Below are positions 8,333-16,761 of a DNA stretch of 64,000 bases, piece by piece (the first letter of the stretch is position 1; the number at the start of each line of letters is the position of its first letter). The position numbers and the translations under genes were made by a program. The notes under the pieces are model-generated. The model had not been told where the DNA came from. It searched no databases and saw only the letters and a list, made by a program, of their open reading frames with translations. Source of the DNA: an uncultured Selenomonadales bacterium (lineage in GTDB: Bacteria; Bacillota; Negativicutes; Selenomonadales; Selenomonadaceae); contig CALFJE010000063.1 of assembly GCA_937877545.1 (NCBI GenBank), positions 13,209 to 77,208 on the forward strand, given 5' to 3'.

Positions 8333-9734
8333 CCTTAAGCGTCGCCAAAGACGGGTCGCTCGCCCCGATAACTCGCCCGCCCGCTTGCCGAATCAGCTCG
8401 ACGACCTGCGCGGAAACTCGCTCGCCCGGCATGAGCAGCGGTATCCCCGGCGGATAAAACGTCACCTCCTCCGCGCAGATTCGCCCGACGGATTTTCTTA
8501 ACGGGACGACTTCAACGGGCAAATAGAAAGTTTCACGCGGGCTTAGTGCTGCCAATGAAATTTCCTCGGTCGTAAGCGGCGGCATTAGCTCTATCGGCGG
8601 ACGGCTCGGCAAACGGCTCAGCGCGTCGAGGAGTGTCGCTATCGTGGCGTCCGAATCGGCGTAGGTTATCAGGAACAACAGATTTGCCGCGTCCGAAAGC
8701 TCGCATTGAACTTTTAATTTATAACGCAAAATTTCCTCAGCCTCCCGCCCCGTCAAGCCCAAACCGCTAACGTTCACGGTTACCTTGGTCGGGTCGAGGG
8801 CAAAATTTTTCACGGCGTCGAAGGACTTCAACCCGTGAATTTTTTTTATGCCTGCGCGGAGCCTCTGTGATAACTCAACCGCCGCTTGAATCAATGTGTG
8901 CCCGTCGGTTTCCATTTGCAAGCGTGCCGCGTCCAACGACGCCAGCAGTAATTGATTCGGGCTGGTCGTCTGCAAAAGGCTTGCCGCCCGCTTGATTCGT
9001 TCAACTTCAACTAAGCCCCGCCGAATCATCAACATTGAGGTTTGCGTCAACGAACCTAAGATTTTGTGCGTTGATTGAGCCGCGAGGTCTGCGCCCGAAT
9101 CCATAGCCGACGGCGGCAACTCCGCGCAGAATCGCAAGTGCGCCCCGTGAGCCTCGTCGACAAGCAGAATCATGCCCGCCGCGTGTACTAGTTTTGCTAT
9201 CGCAGGTAAATTCGCCGCCACGCCGTAATAATTCGGCGAAACCAACAAAACGGCTTTGGCTTGCGGGAATAGTTTTATTGCCCGCTCAATCGTCGAAGTG
9301 CTTACGTTCAGCGGCAAGTTAAGTTCTGCGTCGAACTCCACCGGTAAGAAAATCGGCGTCGCGCCCGACAGAATCAGCCCCGCGATAACCGACCTGTGCG
9401 CGTTGCGCGGTATCATGACCAAATCGCCCGCGCCGAGCGTCCCGAATATCATTGCCTGTACCGCCGAGGTCGTCCCGTTCACCATGAATAAGCACTCGTC
9501 CGCGTGCCACAGTCGCGCCGCCAAATTTTGCGCCTCCATTATGCAGGCGTGCGGCTCGTGAAGGTCGTCCAATTCCTCCATAAGCGATACCTCTCGCCGA
9601 AGTCCCTCTGCCGTCAAAAGTTCGCGCAACAGTTCATGTGCGCCGCGCCCCTGCTTATGCCCCGGCGTATGGAAAGGCGTCACCGCGTCAGCCGAATATC
9701 GCCGCATTGCCTCAATTATCGGTGCCAAAATCAT
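8301..9734 (-). CDS. Orn/Lys/Arg decarboxylase-family PLP enzyme
   Basis: The 477-residue product belongs to the fold-type I decarboxylases (group III) that form polyamines from basic amino acids. Visible marks are PFHTPGHKQG near residue 20, NGTTSAVQAM near 84, VDEAHGAHLRF near 190 and the PLP-lysine motif STHKILGSL near 221. The C-terminal region is the short type of about 480 residues found in Bacillus SpeA-like proteins. The substrate cannot be told from sequence. Its last 11 codons overlap, tail to tail, the end of GT8 copy D. It starts at ATG 9734 after a GGAATGGGGA site, about 80 bp downstream of the 3D-domain gene. Confidence 0.88.
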   Translation of the reverse strand: MILAPIIEAMRRYSADAVTPFHTPGHKQGRGAHELLRELLTAEGLRREVSLMEELDDLHEPHACIMEAQNLAARLWHADECLFMVNGTTSAVQAMIFGTLGAGDLVMIPRNAHRSVIAGLILSGATPIFLPVEFDAELNLPLNVSTSTIERAIKLFPQAKAVLLVSPNYYGVAANLPAIAKLVHAAGMILLVDEAHGAHLRFCAELPPSAMDSGADLAAQSTHKILGSLTQTSMLMIRRGLVEVERIKRAASLLQTTSPNQLLLASLDAARLQMETDGHTLIQAAVELSQRLRAGIKKIHGLKSFDAVKNFALDPTKVTVNVSGLGLTGREAEEILRYKLKVQCELSDAANLLFLITYADSDATIATLLDALSRLPSRPPIELMPPLTTEEISLAALSPRETFYLPVEVVPLRKSVGRICAEEVTFYPPGIPLLMPGERVSAQVVELIRQAGGRVIGASDPSLATLKVTLPEPAGRS

Positions 9735-9813
9735 TCCCCATTCCTAAATTCACATTCCAAATTGCGCAAGCAAAAACTCCCCCGCCGTTAAGCAGAGGAG
9801 TAGTTTGCGTTGT

Positions 9814-10449
9814 TTATTTCAAGACGTAAACGGTGACGTAGCGTCTGCCGAAGTCCATGGCTTCCGAATAACTTTCCATGCACAAATCGATTCGATTGCC
9901 GTAAATCGCGCCGCCGGTATCCGCCGCCAGAGCCTCGCCGTAGCCGGGGATATAAACTCTGGAGCCGAGCGGGATAACATACGGGTCAACCGCCACAATC
10001 CCGTAAGTCGCGGGAATTCCCAACGCCGTTATGCCTGAGCCGCCGCCGTCTGCCGGGAGGTACGCCGTAGCCTCCATGTCTATCGCGTAAGCATAGGGTG
10101 AATAATCCTGCGAATAGTCCCGCGAATACTCCGCGATTTCTTCGACCGGCTCCTCAATCGGAGGCGGTACGTCGAACGGGTCATTGGGATCCAAAGCTTT
10201 TTCCACGACCTCGGACAGGGCGCGTGTCATTTCGTCTTCCGCGTCGACCGTCAATCTGCCGTTTTCGCCAACTGCAATTGCTGTCGGTTCTGTTGAGCTT
10301 GTCTCTTCTATCGCTATCGGCTCCTCGACGATTTCCTCTTCCTGAGCACTGAAGCCCGTATTTATCGCCGTAAAGCCCGCCAGCATGAGACAGAGCACGC
10401 ATTTTCTTTCAATCTTCTCAAGTGTTTCAAATATTCTACGCTTCATCAT
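9814..10449 (-). CDS. Secreted 3D-domain (lytic transglycosylase-like) protein
   Basis: I place the start at ATG 10449 (or 10446), behind GGCGGCGGA. A longer upstream frame reads through what looks like leader RNA. The 211-212 residue product has a basic start, a hydrophobic segment (CVLCLMLAGFTAINTGF) that is a signal or anchor, an acidic low-complexity linker (EEEIVEEPIAIEE) and a C-terminal 3D domain of about 85 residues. The three aspartates that name the domain are in AVDPYVIPLG, AADTGG and NRIDLCM. 3D domains resemble MltA and occur in peptidoglycan-remodelling proteins such as YocH. An unusually long candidate structured leader precedes it. Confidence 0.85.
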   Translation of the reverse strand: MMKRRIFETLEKIERKCVLCLMLAGFTAINTGFSAQEEEIVEEPIAIEETSSTEPTAIAVGENGRLTVDAEDEMTRALSEVVEKALDPNDPFDVPPPIEEPVEEIAEYSRDYSQDYSPYAYAIDMEATAYLPADGGGSGITALGIPATYGIVAVDPYVIPLGSRVYIPGYGEALAADTGGAIYGNRIDLCMESYSEAMDFGRRYVTVYVLK

Positions 10450-10610
10450 TCCGCCGCCTACGCTGCATCCTGCAGCGTCCCAAGCAGGACGACCGCCAAT
10501 CAAGTCGCCTCTTTGCTTCGGAGCAGCCTTCCCCCTTTCAACTGTGACCAATGGTTAACTCTTATCGCCGCTTGTGCGGCAAGTCTATCGTGAATCTGAT
10601 TTTCATCTGT
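10450..10610 (-). ncRNA. Candidate structured 5' leader (riboswitch-like) of the 3D-domain gene
   Basis: Reading leftward from 10590, the untranslated region contains a GCCGC-ACAA-GCGGC hairpin and AACCATTGGTCAC. A purine-rich GAAAGGGGGAAGG lies next to TGCT-CCGA-AGCA, followed by a CGAC/GTCG pair and a strong TCCTGC...GCAGGA stem just before the ribosome site. The GAAAGGGGGA...CCGAAGCAAA part resembles the P4 region of lysine riboswitches as I remember them, but the canonical GAGGTGCG opening is absent. Cell-wall hydrolases with 3D domains are often under c-di-AMP (ydaO) switches, yet I cannot match that consensus either. Structured leader: moderately likely. Ligand: unknown. Confidence 0.4.
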
Positions 10611-10653
10611 ATTATCGCATAGCCGTATGAATCAATCGTGAAAACAACTAAAC

Positions 10654-10687
10654 CAAAAACCGCCGCAGAATATACTCCGCGACGGTT
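10654..10687 (-). terminator. Rho-independent terminator of the long leftward operon
   Basis: On the minus strand CCGTCGCGGAG pairs with CTGCGGCGG around a TATATT loop, and TTTTTGG follows. It lies about 60 bp past the dipeptidase stop and separates it from the 3D-gene leader. Confidence 0.8.
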
Positions 10688-10745
10688 GATTTGTCAAGTT
10701 TATGAGCAAAATTCATTATTTGATATTGTTTGGTATTGTTTGCCC

Positions 10746-11453
10746 TTACTTTTGCAAGGCGGTAACGGGGAACGTGAAATAGGTATCGGGATAAGGCTCG
10801 TCCTTTAGCGTGAAGTGCCACCACTCGGTTGCCAGCGGCTTGAAGCCGTGACGAATCATGGCGTCGCGAAGAATCATCCTGTTTTTGTACTGCGCCTTGG
10901 TGATTTTCTTATAATCGGGGTGCGACAGTTCGCCGAAGTAATCGAAAGTGCCGCCCATGTCTACTTCCTTGCCGGTCTTCATGTCAAACAGCGTCAAATC
11001 GACCGTGGAGCCGCGAGAGTGCCCGCTCTTCCTGTCGACGTAACCTTCGGGGATAATCCTGTCTTTGGCGATTTTGGGGTAGAAATATTTCTTCATGCTC
11101 GTATCGTTGTTTTCCGCCCAGCGCATGAAGTGATCAACGCCCATTTGCGGACGATACGCGTCGTAGACCTTAAGCCGATAGCCGCGAGCCATAACGTCAT
11201 CGGAAACCGCTTTAAGGGCAGTCGCCGCCTCAATCGTCATGAGGGCGCAGGGCTGATAGTAGCCGTCAATGCGTTCGCCGACGAAATTGTACGTCGAATA
11301 GTAGCGAATCTCTTGGATGATGTCGGGGATAAATTCGCCCAACACGACAAAGCCCGTCGGGTCGTCGGGAGCGGTTGACCTCTGCGCGGAGGCGGGCGTC
11401 ACGAACAACGCTATCGCCAGCAACGCGCCCATTAAAATTTTAGTGGACCTCAT
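10746..11453 (-). CDS. Secreted D-Ala-D-Ala dipeptidase (VanX/DdpX family, M15D)
   Basis: The 235-residue product carries a signal peptide (KILMGALLAIALFVTPASA). It has the complete M15D active site: substrate arginine in YDAYRPQ near residue 100, zinc ligands in SGHSRGSTVD near 145, and the catalytic Glu plus third ligand in EWWHF near 212. Enzymes of this family cleave D-Ala-D-Ala. Without vanH/vanA neighbours, this is more likely a periplasmic peptidoglycan-scavenging enzyme than vancomycin resistance. The ATG at 11453 overlaps the upstream cyclo-ligase gene by 14 bp, and it is the last gene of the leftward operon. Confidence 0.88.
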   Translation of the reverse strand: MRSTKILMGALLAIALFVTPASAQRSTAPDDPTGFVVLGEFIPDIIQEIRYYSTYNFVGERIDGYYQPCALMTIEAATALKAVSDDVMARGYRLKVYDAYRPQMGVDHFMRWAENNDTSMKKYFYPKIAKDRIIPEGYVDRKSGHSRGSTVDLTLFDMKTGKEVDMGGTFDYFGELSHPDYKKITKAQYKNRMILRDAMIRHGFKPLATEWWHFTLKDEPYPDTYFTFPVTALQK

Positions 11454-12018
11454 TATAAAAACTCCTTTCAGGCGTCAATACGCCGTTGATTCTAAAATCG
11501 TGCGGCTCAAGCGGCAAGCTCTCCAAAAGCTGGAAGTCGTAAGCCAAAGCGATTTTCCGAGCGTTGACGGCTTGCGGCAGGAATCTGTCATAAAAGCCGC
11601 CGCCCAAGCCCAATCGCCCGCCGCTTACGTCGAACGCCAAACCGGGGACAATCACGCAATCAATCTGCGCGGGTTCAACGAATTGGCGGAGCTCGCGCTT
11701 GACGGTTTGGATACCGAACGCCCCCATTTCCAAGGCGTCAAAGCTCGGTACCGCGACGGCTCGCATTAGCCCCTTGCCGACAATCAGCGGTATCGCCAAA
11801 ACTTTTCCCGCGTTGAAGCATGCCGCAAATAATTCGTTCAGCTGAAGTTCGTCGGGCGTCGACGCATAAGCCATTAAAACTTTCGCCTCGCGGTAAAACT
11901 CCGTCGCCGTGAACTTTTCCGTCAGCGCGTGACCGATTCGGTCGCGTTCGTCGAAAGGGAGTGCCGCCCGCTTTGCCAAGAATTCCCGCCGCAAGACGGC
12001 TTTACGCGCTTTGAGCAT
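11440..12018 (-). CDS. 5-formyltetrahydrofolate cyclo-ligase
   Basis: The enzyme converts 5-formyl-THF plus ATP to 5,10-methenyl-THF in the cytosol. The 192-residue product starts at ATG 12018 behind CGGAGG; an upstream in-frame extension lies inside yajC and is rejected. Family marks are KARKAVLRREFLAKRAAL at the start (basic ATP-site residues), MAYASTPDELQL near residue 50 and VPGLAFDVSGGRLGLGGGFYDRFL near 125-148, the glycine-rich folate/ATP loop. It overlaps yajC by 17 bp and the dipeptidase by 14 bp, so translation is coupled. Confidence 0.92.
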   Translation of the reverse strand: MLKARKAVLRREFLAKRAALPFDERDRIGHALTEKFTATEFYREAKVLMAYASTPDELQLNELFAACFNAGKVLAIPLIVGKGLMRAVAVPSFDALEMGAFGIQTVKRELRQFVEPAQIDCVIVPGLAFDVSGGRLGLGGGFYDRFLPQAVNARKIALAYDFQLLESLPLEPHDFRINGVLTPERSFYNEVH

Positions 12019-12295
12019 CTTTCGCCTCCGCCAAGCCGTTAATAGAACCGCGAGCCATCTCAATTTCGACGTGGTCGGCAATCTGCAGACGAACAATCTC
12101 GTCGTCCAGCGCGACTATCGTGCCGTAAATGCCGCCGATTGTTATAACGCGGCTCCCGACCTTCAAGCTGTTAAGCATCTCGTCGCGCTCCTGCCGCGCC
12201 TTTTTTTGCGGGCGATACAGCAGGAAGTAGAATATCAATAGCATTAAGATTATCGGCGCGAAATTCGCTACCGCCGCCGCCGTTTCGTTTTCCAT
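12002..12295 (-). CDS. yajC: Preprotein translocase accessory subunit YajC
   Basis: The 97-residue product has one N-terminal membrane helix (FAPIILMLLIFYFLLY), immediately followed by RPQKKARQER. A conserved small domain comes next (LKVGSRVITIGGIYGTIVAL), with MARGSI near the end. YajC associates with SecDF and SecYEG. The gene sits directly after tgt, as in many bacteria, but secD/secF are about 40 kb away here (52898-55035) instead of following it. Confidence 0.95.
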   Translation of the reverse strand: MENETAAAVANFAPIILMLLIFYFLLYRPQKKARQERDEMLNSLKVGSRVITIGGIYGTIVALDDEIVRLQIADHVEIEMARGSINGLAEAKDAQSA

Positions 12296-13435
12296 TCAGG
12301 ATTTTGCCTCCTCGTAATTGTTAAAGAAACTCTCTCGGAATTCGGCGAATCTGTCGGAAAGAATCGCCTCGCGCATGTTCGTCATAAATCGTTGCAGGTA
12401 GCGCAGATTGTGCAACGCCAACAGCCGCAAGCCGAAAATTTCATCGGCGCGGATAAGGTGACGGATATAAGCCCGCGTGAACTTGTTGCGGCAGGAATAG
12501 CAGTCGCAATACGGCTCCAAAGGCGCAAAGTCCTCCGTGAATTCGGCATTCTTCATGACAAGCCGCCCGCGAGCCGAAGTCTGCGGCGATACCATAGCCA
12601 TGCCGTTACGGGCAACGCGGGTCGGGAAGACGCAATCGAACATGTCGACGCCGCGCAGGACGCCCTCAATCAAATGGTCGGGCGTGCCGACGCCCATAAG
12701 GTATCGCGCCTTATTTTCGGGCAAATGGCGCGTGGAAATTTCCAGCATACGATACATAAGCTCACGGGGTTCGCCGACACTCAAGCCGCCAACAGCACAG
12801 CCCGCAAAGTTCATGCCGCCGATAACTTTGGAGCTTTCCTCGCGCAAATCCTCATACATGCCGCCCTGCACTATGCCGAAGACGCCCTGCTTGGGATTGG
12901 TCGCCGCATTGAGACTGCGCTCAGCCCAACGGTGCGTGCGTTCGGTCGAGGCTTTGGCGTAGTCGTAATCGGCGGGGTAGGGAATGCATTCGTCGAACGC
13001 CATGGCAATATCGGAGCCGAGCGCGGCTTGCGTGGCAATGGAAATTTCGGGCGAAAGAAATTTCTCCGAGCCGTCAATGTGCGAACGGAACGTCACGCCG
13101 TCCTCGGTTATCTTGCGCATATCGCCCAGGCTGAACACTTGAAAGCCGCCGCTGTCCGTCAAAATGCCGTGTGTCCAATTCATAAATCGATGCAGTCCGC
13201 CCGCCTTTGCTATAAGCTCCGCTCCGGGGCGCAAAAATAAATGGTACGTGTTCGCCAAGATGACGCCCGCGCCCAAATTTTGTACCTCGTGCGGCGAAAG
13301 GGTCTTTACCGTCGCCTGCGTCCCGACCGGCATGAACAGCGGCGTTAAAAATTTCCCGTGCGGCGTGCGCAATATACCCGCCCGCGCTCCCGTCGCCGCG
13401 TCTTTATGTATCAGTTCAAACGTTACTGCCGACAT
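12296..13435 (-). CDS. tgt: tRNA-guanine transglycosylase
   Basis: Tgt exchanges guanine-34 for preQ1 in GUN-anticodon tRNAs on the way to queuosine. The 379-residue product starts at ATG 13435; a TTG one codon upstream also fits. Diagnostic residues are DSGGFQVFSL near 90, the base-binding GGLSVGE near 218, the nucleophile region FDCVFPTRVARNG near 262, and the zinc site CDCYSC...H near 306-335. QueA, the next pathway enzyme, is encoded 3.3 kb upstream, separated from tgt by a three-gene accessory cassette. Confidence 0.97.
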   Translation of the reverse strand: MSAVTFELIHKDAATGARAGILRTPHGKFLTPLFMPVGTQATVKTLSPHEVQNLGAGVILANTYHLFLRPGAELIAKAGGLHRFMNWTHGILTDSGGFQVFSLGDMRKITEDGVTFRSHIDGSEKFLSPEISIATQAALGSDIAMAFDECIPYPADYDYAKASTERTHRWAERSLNAATNPKQGVFGIVQGGMYEDLREESSKVIGGMNFAGCAVGGLSVGEPRELMYRMLEISTRHLPENKARYLMGVGTPDHLIEGVLRGVDMFDCVFPTRVARNGMAMVSPQTSARGRLVMKNAEFTEDFAPLEPYCDCYSCRNKFTRAYIRHLIRADEIFGLRLLALHNLRYLQRFMTNMREAILSDRFAEFRESFFNNYEEAKS

Positions 13436-13450
13436 CAATTCAGCCTGCTC

Positions 13451-14230
13451 TCATCCTATCTCCGTTATCGTAAATTTTCCGTCCCTGTAAATTTTTCCAA
13501 CGTGTTCAATCATTATCGCCGCAATGTCCCTTTCGGTCAAGCAGTCCAAGACAATCACTCCGCCGCTTTGGTTGAGTTCAATCATCGCAGAAAGAATGTG
13601 CTCGTCCCTGTCAAGAGTTATCCCACGGTCTTTGAAATGCCGCAAAAATTTCACGAATCCGTTGCGAAGTTTTTCATTGCCGATAAACGAGCGCGTCGCT
13701 ATGGAAAAAATTTTTCTGTAAAAATCTTTCGCGCCCAAAGCGTCCAAAGCCTCATTCGGAAAGACGCGCCCCGCCCACCAATATTTTGACAGCGTGTTGG
13801 TTAAAAGTTCAACTCGTGCCTCGCCATTGAAAAAGAATCTGTTCTGAATTCTCTTAATGGTCTTGTCTTTGTCGATGCCGCGCAGATTGTCGAGTTTGTC
13901 GTAACCCCAACGTCGTCGCACATAATCATAAAACGCGCCGTGACAAAAGCCCGCCCAAAATCGTTCGTCGGCGGCTTGACGCGGCGTCAGGAAGTGCAGG
14001 TGCCGATAAAGTATCTTGCTGTTGCGGAGGTCGACCTCGCCTATATCTAAACCCTCATCGAGCGGCGCAAGTTCAAAGTCGGGCACGTCACGGAACTTCA
14101 CGAAGGGATTTTCGCCGCAAACCTCGTTGACCCACGAATTGTCGCGTTCCGTCAAATATTTGCCGAACGTCTTATCCAAGCTGCTTTTGAGCGTGTCGAG
14201 CGCGTTGACCTTCAAATAACAAAGCTCCAT
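13451..14230 (-). CDS. DUF6339-like protein of the GHKL cassette
   Basis: The 259-residue product starts at ATG 14230, in a TAATG overlap with the upstream gene. It is mostly helical, with a core of FWAGFCHGAFYDYVRRRWG near residue 91, IQNRFFFNGEARVELLTNTL near 128 and SKYWWAGRVFPNE near 150. As I recall, this aromatic/arginine-rich pattern is that of DUF6339, a family found beside ATPases and restriction-like genes in bacterial defence regions. No nuclease motif is visible. The second half ends in a short beta/alpha part (GGVIVLDCLTERDIAAIMIEH). tgt follows after 15 bp. Function unknown; the family call is moderately sure. Confidence 0.65.
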   Translation of the reverse strand: MELCYLKVNALDTLKSSLDKTFGKYLTERDNSWVNEVCGENPFVKFRDVPDFELAPLDEGLDIGEVDLRNSKILYRHLHFLTPRQAADERFWAGFCHGAFYDYVRRRWGYDKLDNLRGIDKDKTIKRIQNRFFFNGEARVELLTNTLSKYWWAGRVFPNEALDALGAKDFYRKIFSIATRSFIGNEKLRNGFVKFLRHFKDRGITLDRDEHILSAMIELNQSGGVIVLDCLTERDIAAIMIEHVGKIYRDGKFTITEIG

Positions 14231-15096
14231 TACGAATCCTCCGCAGTGTCGTCGAACGTGACCGCGATACTTCCCAAGGCTTTACTCAACGGCAAGCCCA
14301 TAACCATTTGCGCCAACGTGAGCGAATCTTCTTCGGCGAGCAGTTTCTTAAAATCCGCCTTTTGCCGTTTGTAAGCCGCCGTCAACGCCGAAAACCACGC
14401 GTCCGATTCGTGCTCCTGCGCGTCTTGCTTGAGTTCCTCGAAAATCGATACCAATGCGGGCAAAATTATCAGCGCGTTCAAAATCGGTTGCAACGTCGGA
14501 TTTTCGCAATAGCGTCGATAGAGCGCGTAGTCCTTCGCGTTCAAGGCGATTTTAATTTTCTGCGGCGTCAAGTTGAGTTCAAACGGCGCGTCGTCGTCAA
14601 GCTTCCTGTACACGCTGAAAATCGAGCCGACGTTTTTAAAAAGATTAGGGTCTTCGGCAAGCGGCAACGGCTCAAAATTTTTATAGGCGAGAATACTGCC
14701 GCGTTGAAGGTCGAAGCTCAAGCCGTCGAAATCGTCGTTCCAATCGTCGCAAGAAAAATTTTTCACATCGCGGCGCAAGACTATAAAGGCTACGCGATAA
14801 AGCTTGTCCTTCACGAAGCTCGACGGAATTTTGCAGGAGAAATTCCCGACGACGTGAGTAAAAATTTCGCGGTAAATGGTCGTGGGGCATTCGACGTGGA
14901 AAAGATATTCTGCGTCGCCGGTTGCGATTAGCCGATTTATTTCCGCGCAGTCCGTCGACAAGTCAACATCGAAAACCAAATTGTTCGCGGCGTCGGTGGA
15001 ATTTTCTACCTTGGCGGCGAACTTGCACGTCTTGTAATCGTCGCGTCCTTCGGCAAGCACGGGGTATGTGAACAGTCGGCTGTCTTTAATTTTCAT
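14230..15096 (-). CDS. Unknown middle protein of the GHKL/DUF6339 cassette
   Basis: I chose ATG 15096, which overlaps the ATPase gene by 11 bp, giving 288 residues; a longer frame to 15141 runs deeper into that gene. The first half is beta-rich with FTYPVLAEGRDDYKTC at the start and regularly spaced aromatic residues, as in a C2- or Ig-like fold. The second half is helical (LQPILNALIILPALVSIFEEL, then a charged helix). I see no catalytic motif, signal peptide or membrane span. Its strict coupling to both neighbours suggests a structural or adaptor subunit. I do not recognise the family. Confidence 0.6.
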   Translation of the reverse strand: MKIKDSRLFTYPVLAEGRDDYKTCKFAAKVENSTDAANNLVFDVDLSTDCAEINRLIATGDAEYLFHVECPTTIYREIFTHVVGNFSCKIPSSFVKDKLYRVAFIVLRRDVKNFSCDDWNDDFDGLSFDLQRGSILAYKNFEPLPLAEDPNLFKNVGSIFSVYRKLDDDAPFELNLTPQKIKIALNAKDYALYRRYCENPTLQPILNALIILPALVSIFEELKQDAQEHESDAWFSALTAAYKRQKADFKKLLAEEDSLTLAQMVMGLPLSKALGSIAVTFDDTAEDS

Positions 15097-16759
15097 GGAC
15101 GGCAACCCCCAGCGCGTAATTTTTGGCGTCCTGCAGTTCAAAGTTTATCCTCACGTCGACTTTTCCGCGCAGGTTCCGAAAGGCAATTCCATCGCCGACC
15201 GTTTGAATTTGGATATTTTCACTGAAGGAAGCAACTCGCGTGATGAAAAGTTTTTCGCCGGTGTTACTCTCGCCGACAGCCGAAATTTCAATCCGCCCGC
15301 GTTGAATGTTTTGCGGAACTTTGAGAATCAGCCGATAACTTTTGTCGCCGACCTTTATCACGCGGACTTTATCGCAGGTTAAACTTTTGTTGACCGTCGG
15401 AGGCTTTGGCTGTCTGAAAGGGCGTCTCGTTAAAAAATTTTTCTTTACCGGCTTCGTGTCAATAATTATCGGCGGGGTTGAGTCGCTGTCGTTGCTTGGA
15501 GTGATGATGCCCGTAACTTCAATCTCGTCCGAAATATTTTCCTCGCTGAGCTTTGAGATTGTCTCGCGTACCCAAGACTTCAGCTCCGGCAGATACTGCT
15601 TTGCAAGCTTGGGATACGTCGGGTGACGCGTCGGCTCCCAGTTAGTATGGTCGGGCGTCTCCATTTGACGGAAAAAGGCGTTGAGGTCGCGCCCTTCAAG
15701 CTCAAGAATCGCCGTAAAATTCAACATTCGCGGGAAGCGGTCGAGTTCAAAAAGTTTCATGCCGCTTTTGCGCACGATTAACACGCGTCGATTGAGCTTA
15801 GCCGTTGAATCGGTAAGGACGCCGAGCTTAAGCTTGCCCATGCCGTGAAAGTCAGTTTCAAACTTTTTAACTGTGGCGTCGCCCGTCAAAATTTTGTAGT
15901 AATTGGCGGCGTTCTCCTCGACGAACTCACCGAGATTATCTTTGCCAATCGCCTGCCCCTGCACTTTGACGCGCAACTTGTCACGGTGAATGGCGACCAA
16001 GAAATTTTCAATCAGCTCTTCGGTAAGTTCCTTTATCCAAGTGTCGTCGCCGTTGAAGCCGTAAATAAAAACGTCGGTGCCGCGTTTTATTCGCCGATAA
16101 ATTTTATCGAGCGCAGATATACTTTTGACGGGCATATTCCCATAAGTTTCGCCAAAGTACCCCGTGTCTGTCGCGATATTATAAGTGTCGAGGTCGAAGG
16201 ACACCAGCTTAGCCACACCCTGCGCGGCGCGTTCGCCGTTGGTGTTGAACGTGCGATAAAAAATCATGCGAAGGAACGAATTCGCAAAGGGCGCGTTCTT
16301 TCCTATGCCGAAGTTGCCCGCCTTGTCGTCGGATTTAATTGCGCCGCCGTTGATTTTCGTCAACGTGTTCCAACCCGTCATGGCGCGGGCATTAAACGGT
16401 TCGGCAAGCCCCGTCGTGTTGAAGTCGCTGATTCGCAGGACGGAAGAGGAGCCTTTCAGCTTAGAAATTGCTTGTCTAATGAAAGCCTCGGTCTTTTCGG
16501 ATTTTTTAATCCAGAAAGCAAGGCAAGCATCCAAAATCTTCCTGAAGTCTTGAGCGTCGGGAATATCTTTCGGGGCAATGTCACAACGTTGGAATTCGAC
16601 GGTCACGGCGGAGTTTTCATCAATCGCCGCGTCCAAAGAGTTTTGGCAAATCTCGCGTGCCAACGAGGGAATTTCTTTGCCCCTGAAAATTTCGACGCCC
16701 GAATCCGCCACGCCGTTAATCGCGCCGCCGCCGTTTGAAGGGAAGTTCCAGCCAATCAT
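15086..16759 (-). CDS. GHKL (Hsp90/MORC-type) ATPase of an accessory cassette
   Basis: The 557-residue product starts at ATG 16759, two bases after the queA stop, with GGGAG inside queA as ribosome site. Bergerat-fold motifs are in order: N-box EICQNSLDAA near residue 37, a degenerate D-box ISDFNTTGL near 110, and a clear G2 box GNFGIGKNAPF near 147. A transducer-like region follows, with RRVLIVRKSGM near 320. This is the MORC/Hsp90-like layout known from restriction-associated ATPases, not histidine kinase (no H-box), MutL or gyrase. The C-terminal 150 residues form a separate beta-rich domain after a proline-rich linker. With the next two genes it forms a coupled trio inserted between queA and tgt. 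A defence role is inference. Confidence 0.75.
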   Translation of the reverse strand: MIGWNFPSNGGGAINGVADSGVEIFRGKEIPSLAREICQNSLDAAIDENSAVTVEFQRCDIAPKDIPDAQDFRKILDACLAFWIKKSEKTEAFIRQAISKLKGSSSVLRISDFNTTGLAEPFNARAMTGWNTLTKINGGAIKSDDKAGNFGIGKNAPFANSFLRMIFYRTFNTNGERAAQGVAKLVSFDLDTYNIATDTGYFGETYGNMPVKSISALDKIYRRIKRGTDVFIYGFNGDDTWIKELTEELIENFLVAIHRDKLRVKVQGQAIGKDNLGEFVEENAANYYKILTGDATVKKFETDFHGMGKLKLGVLTDSTAKLNRRVLIVRKSGMKLFELDRFPRMLNFTAILELEGRDLNAFFRQMETPDHTNWEPTRHPTYPKLAKQYLPELKSWVRETISKLSEENISDEIEVTGIITPSNDSDSTPPIIIDTKPVKKNFLTRRPFRQPKPPTVNKSLTCDKVRVIKVGDKSYRLILKVPQNIQRGRIEISAVGESNTGEKLFITRVASFSENIQIQTVGDGIAFRNLRGKVDVRINFELQDAKNYALGVAVHEN

Positions 16760-16761
16760 AA

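Noticed and set aside
10746..11453. A vancomycin-resistance gene (vanX).
   Set aside because: There is no vanH, vanA or vanRS nearby and the protein has a signal peptide, which fits periplasmic peptide scavenging rather than cytosolic precursor removal.
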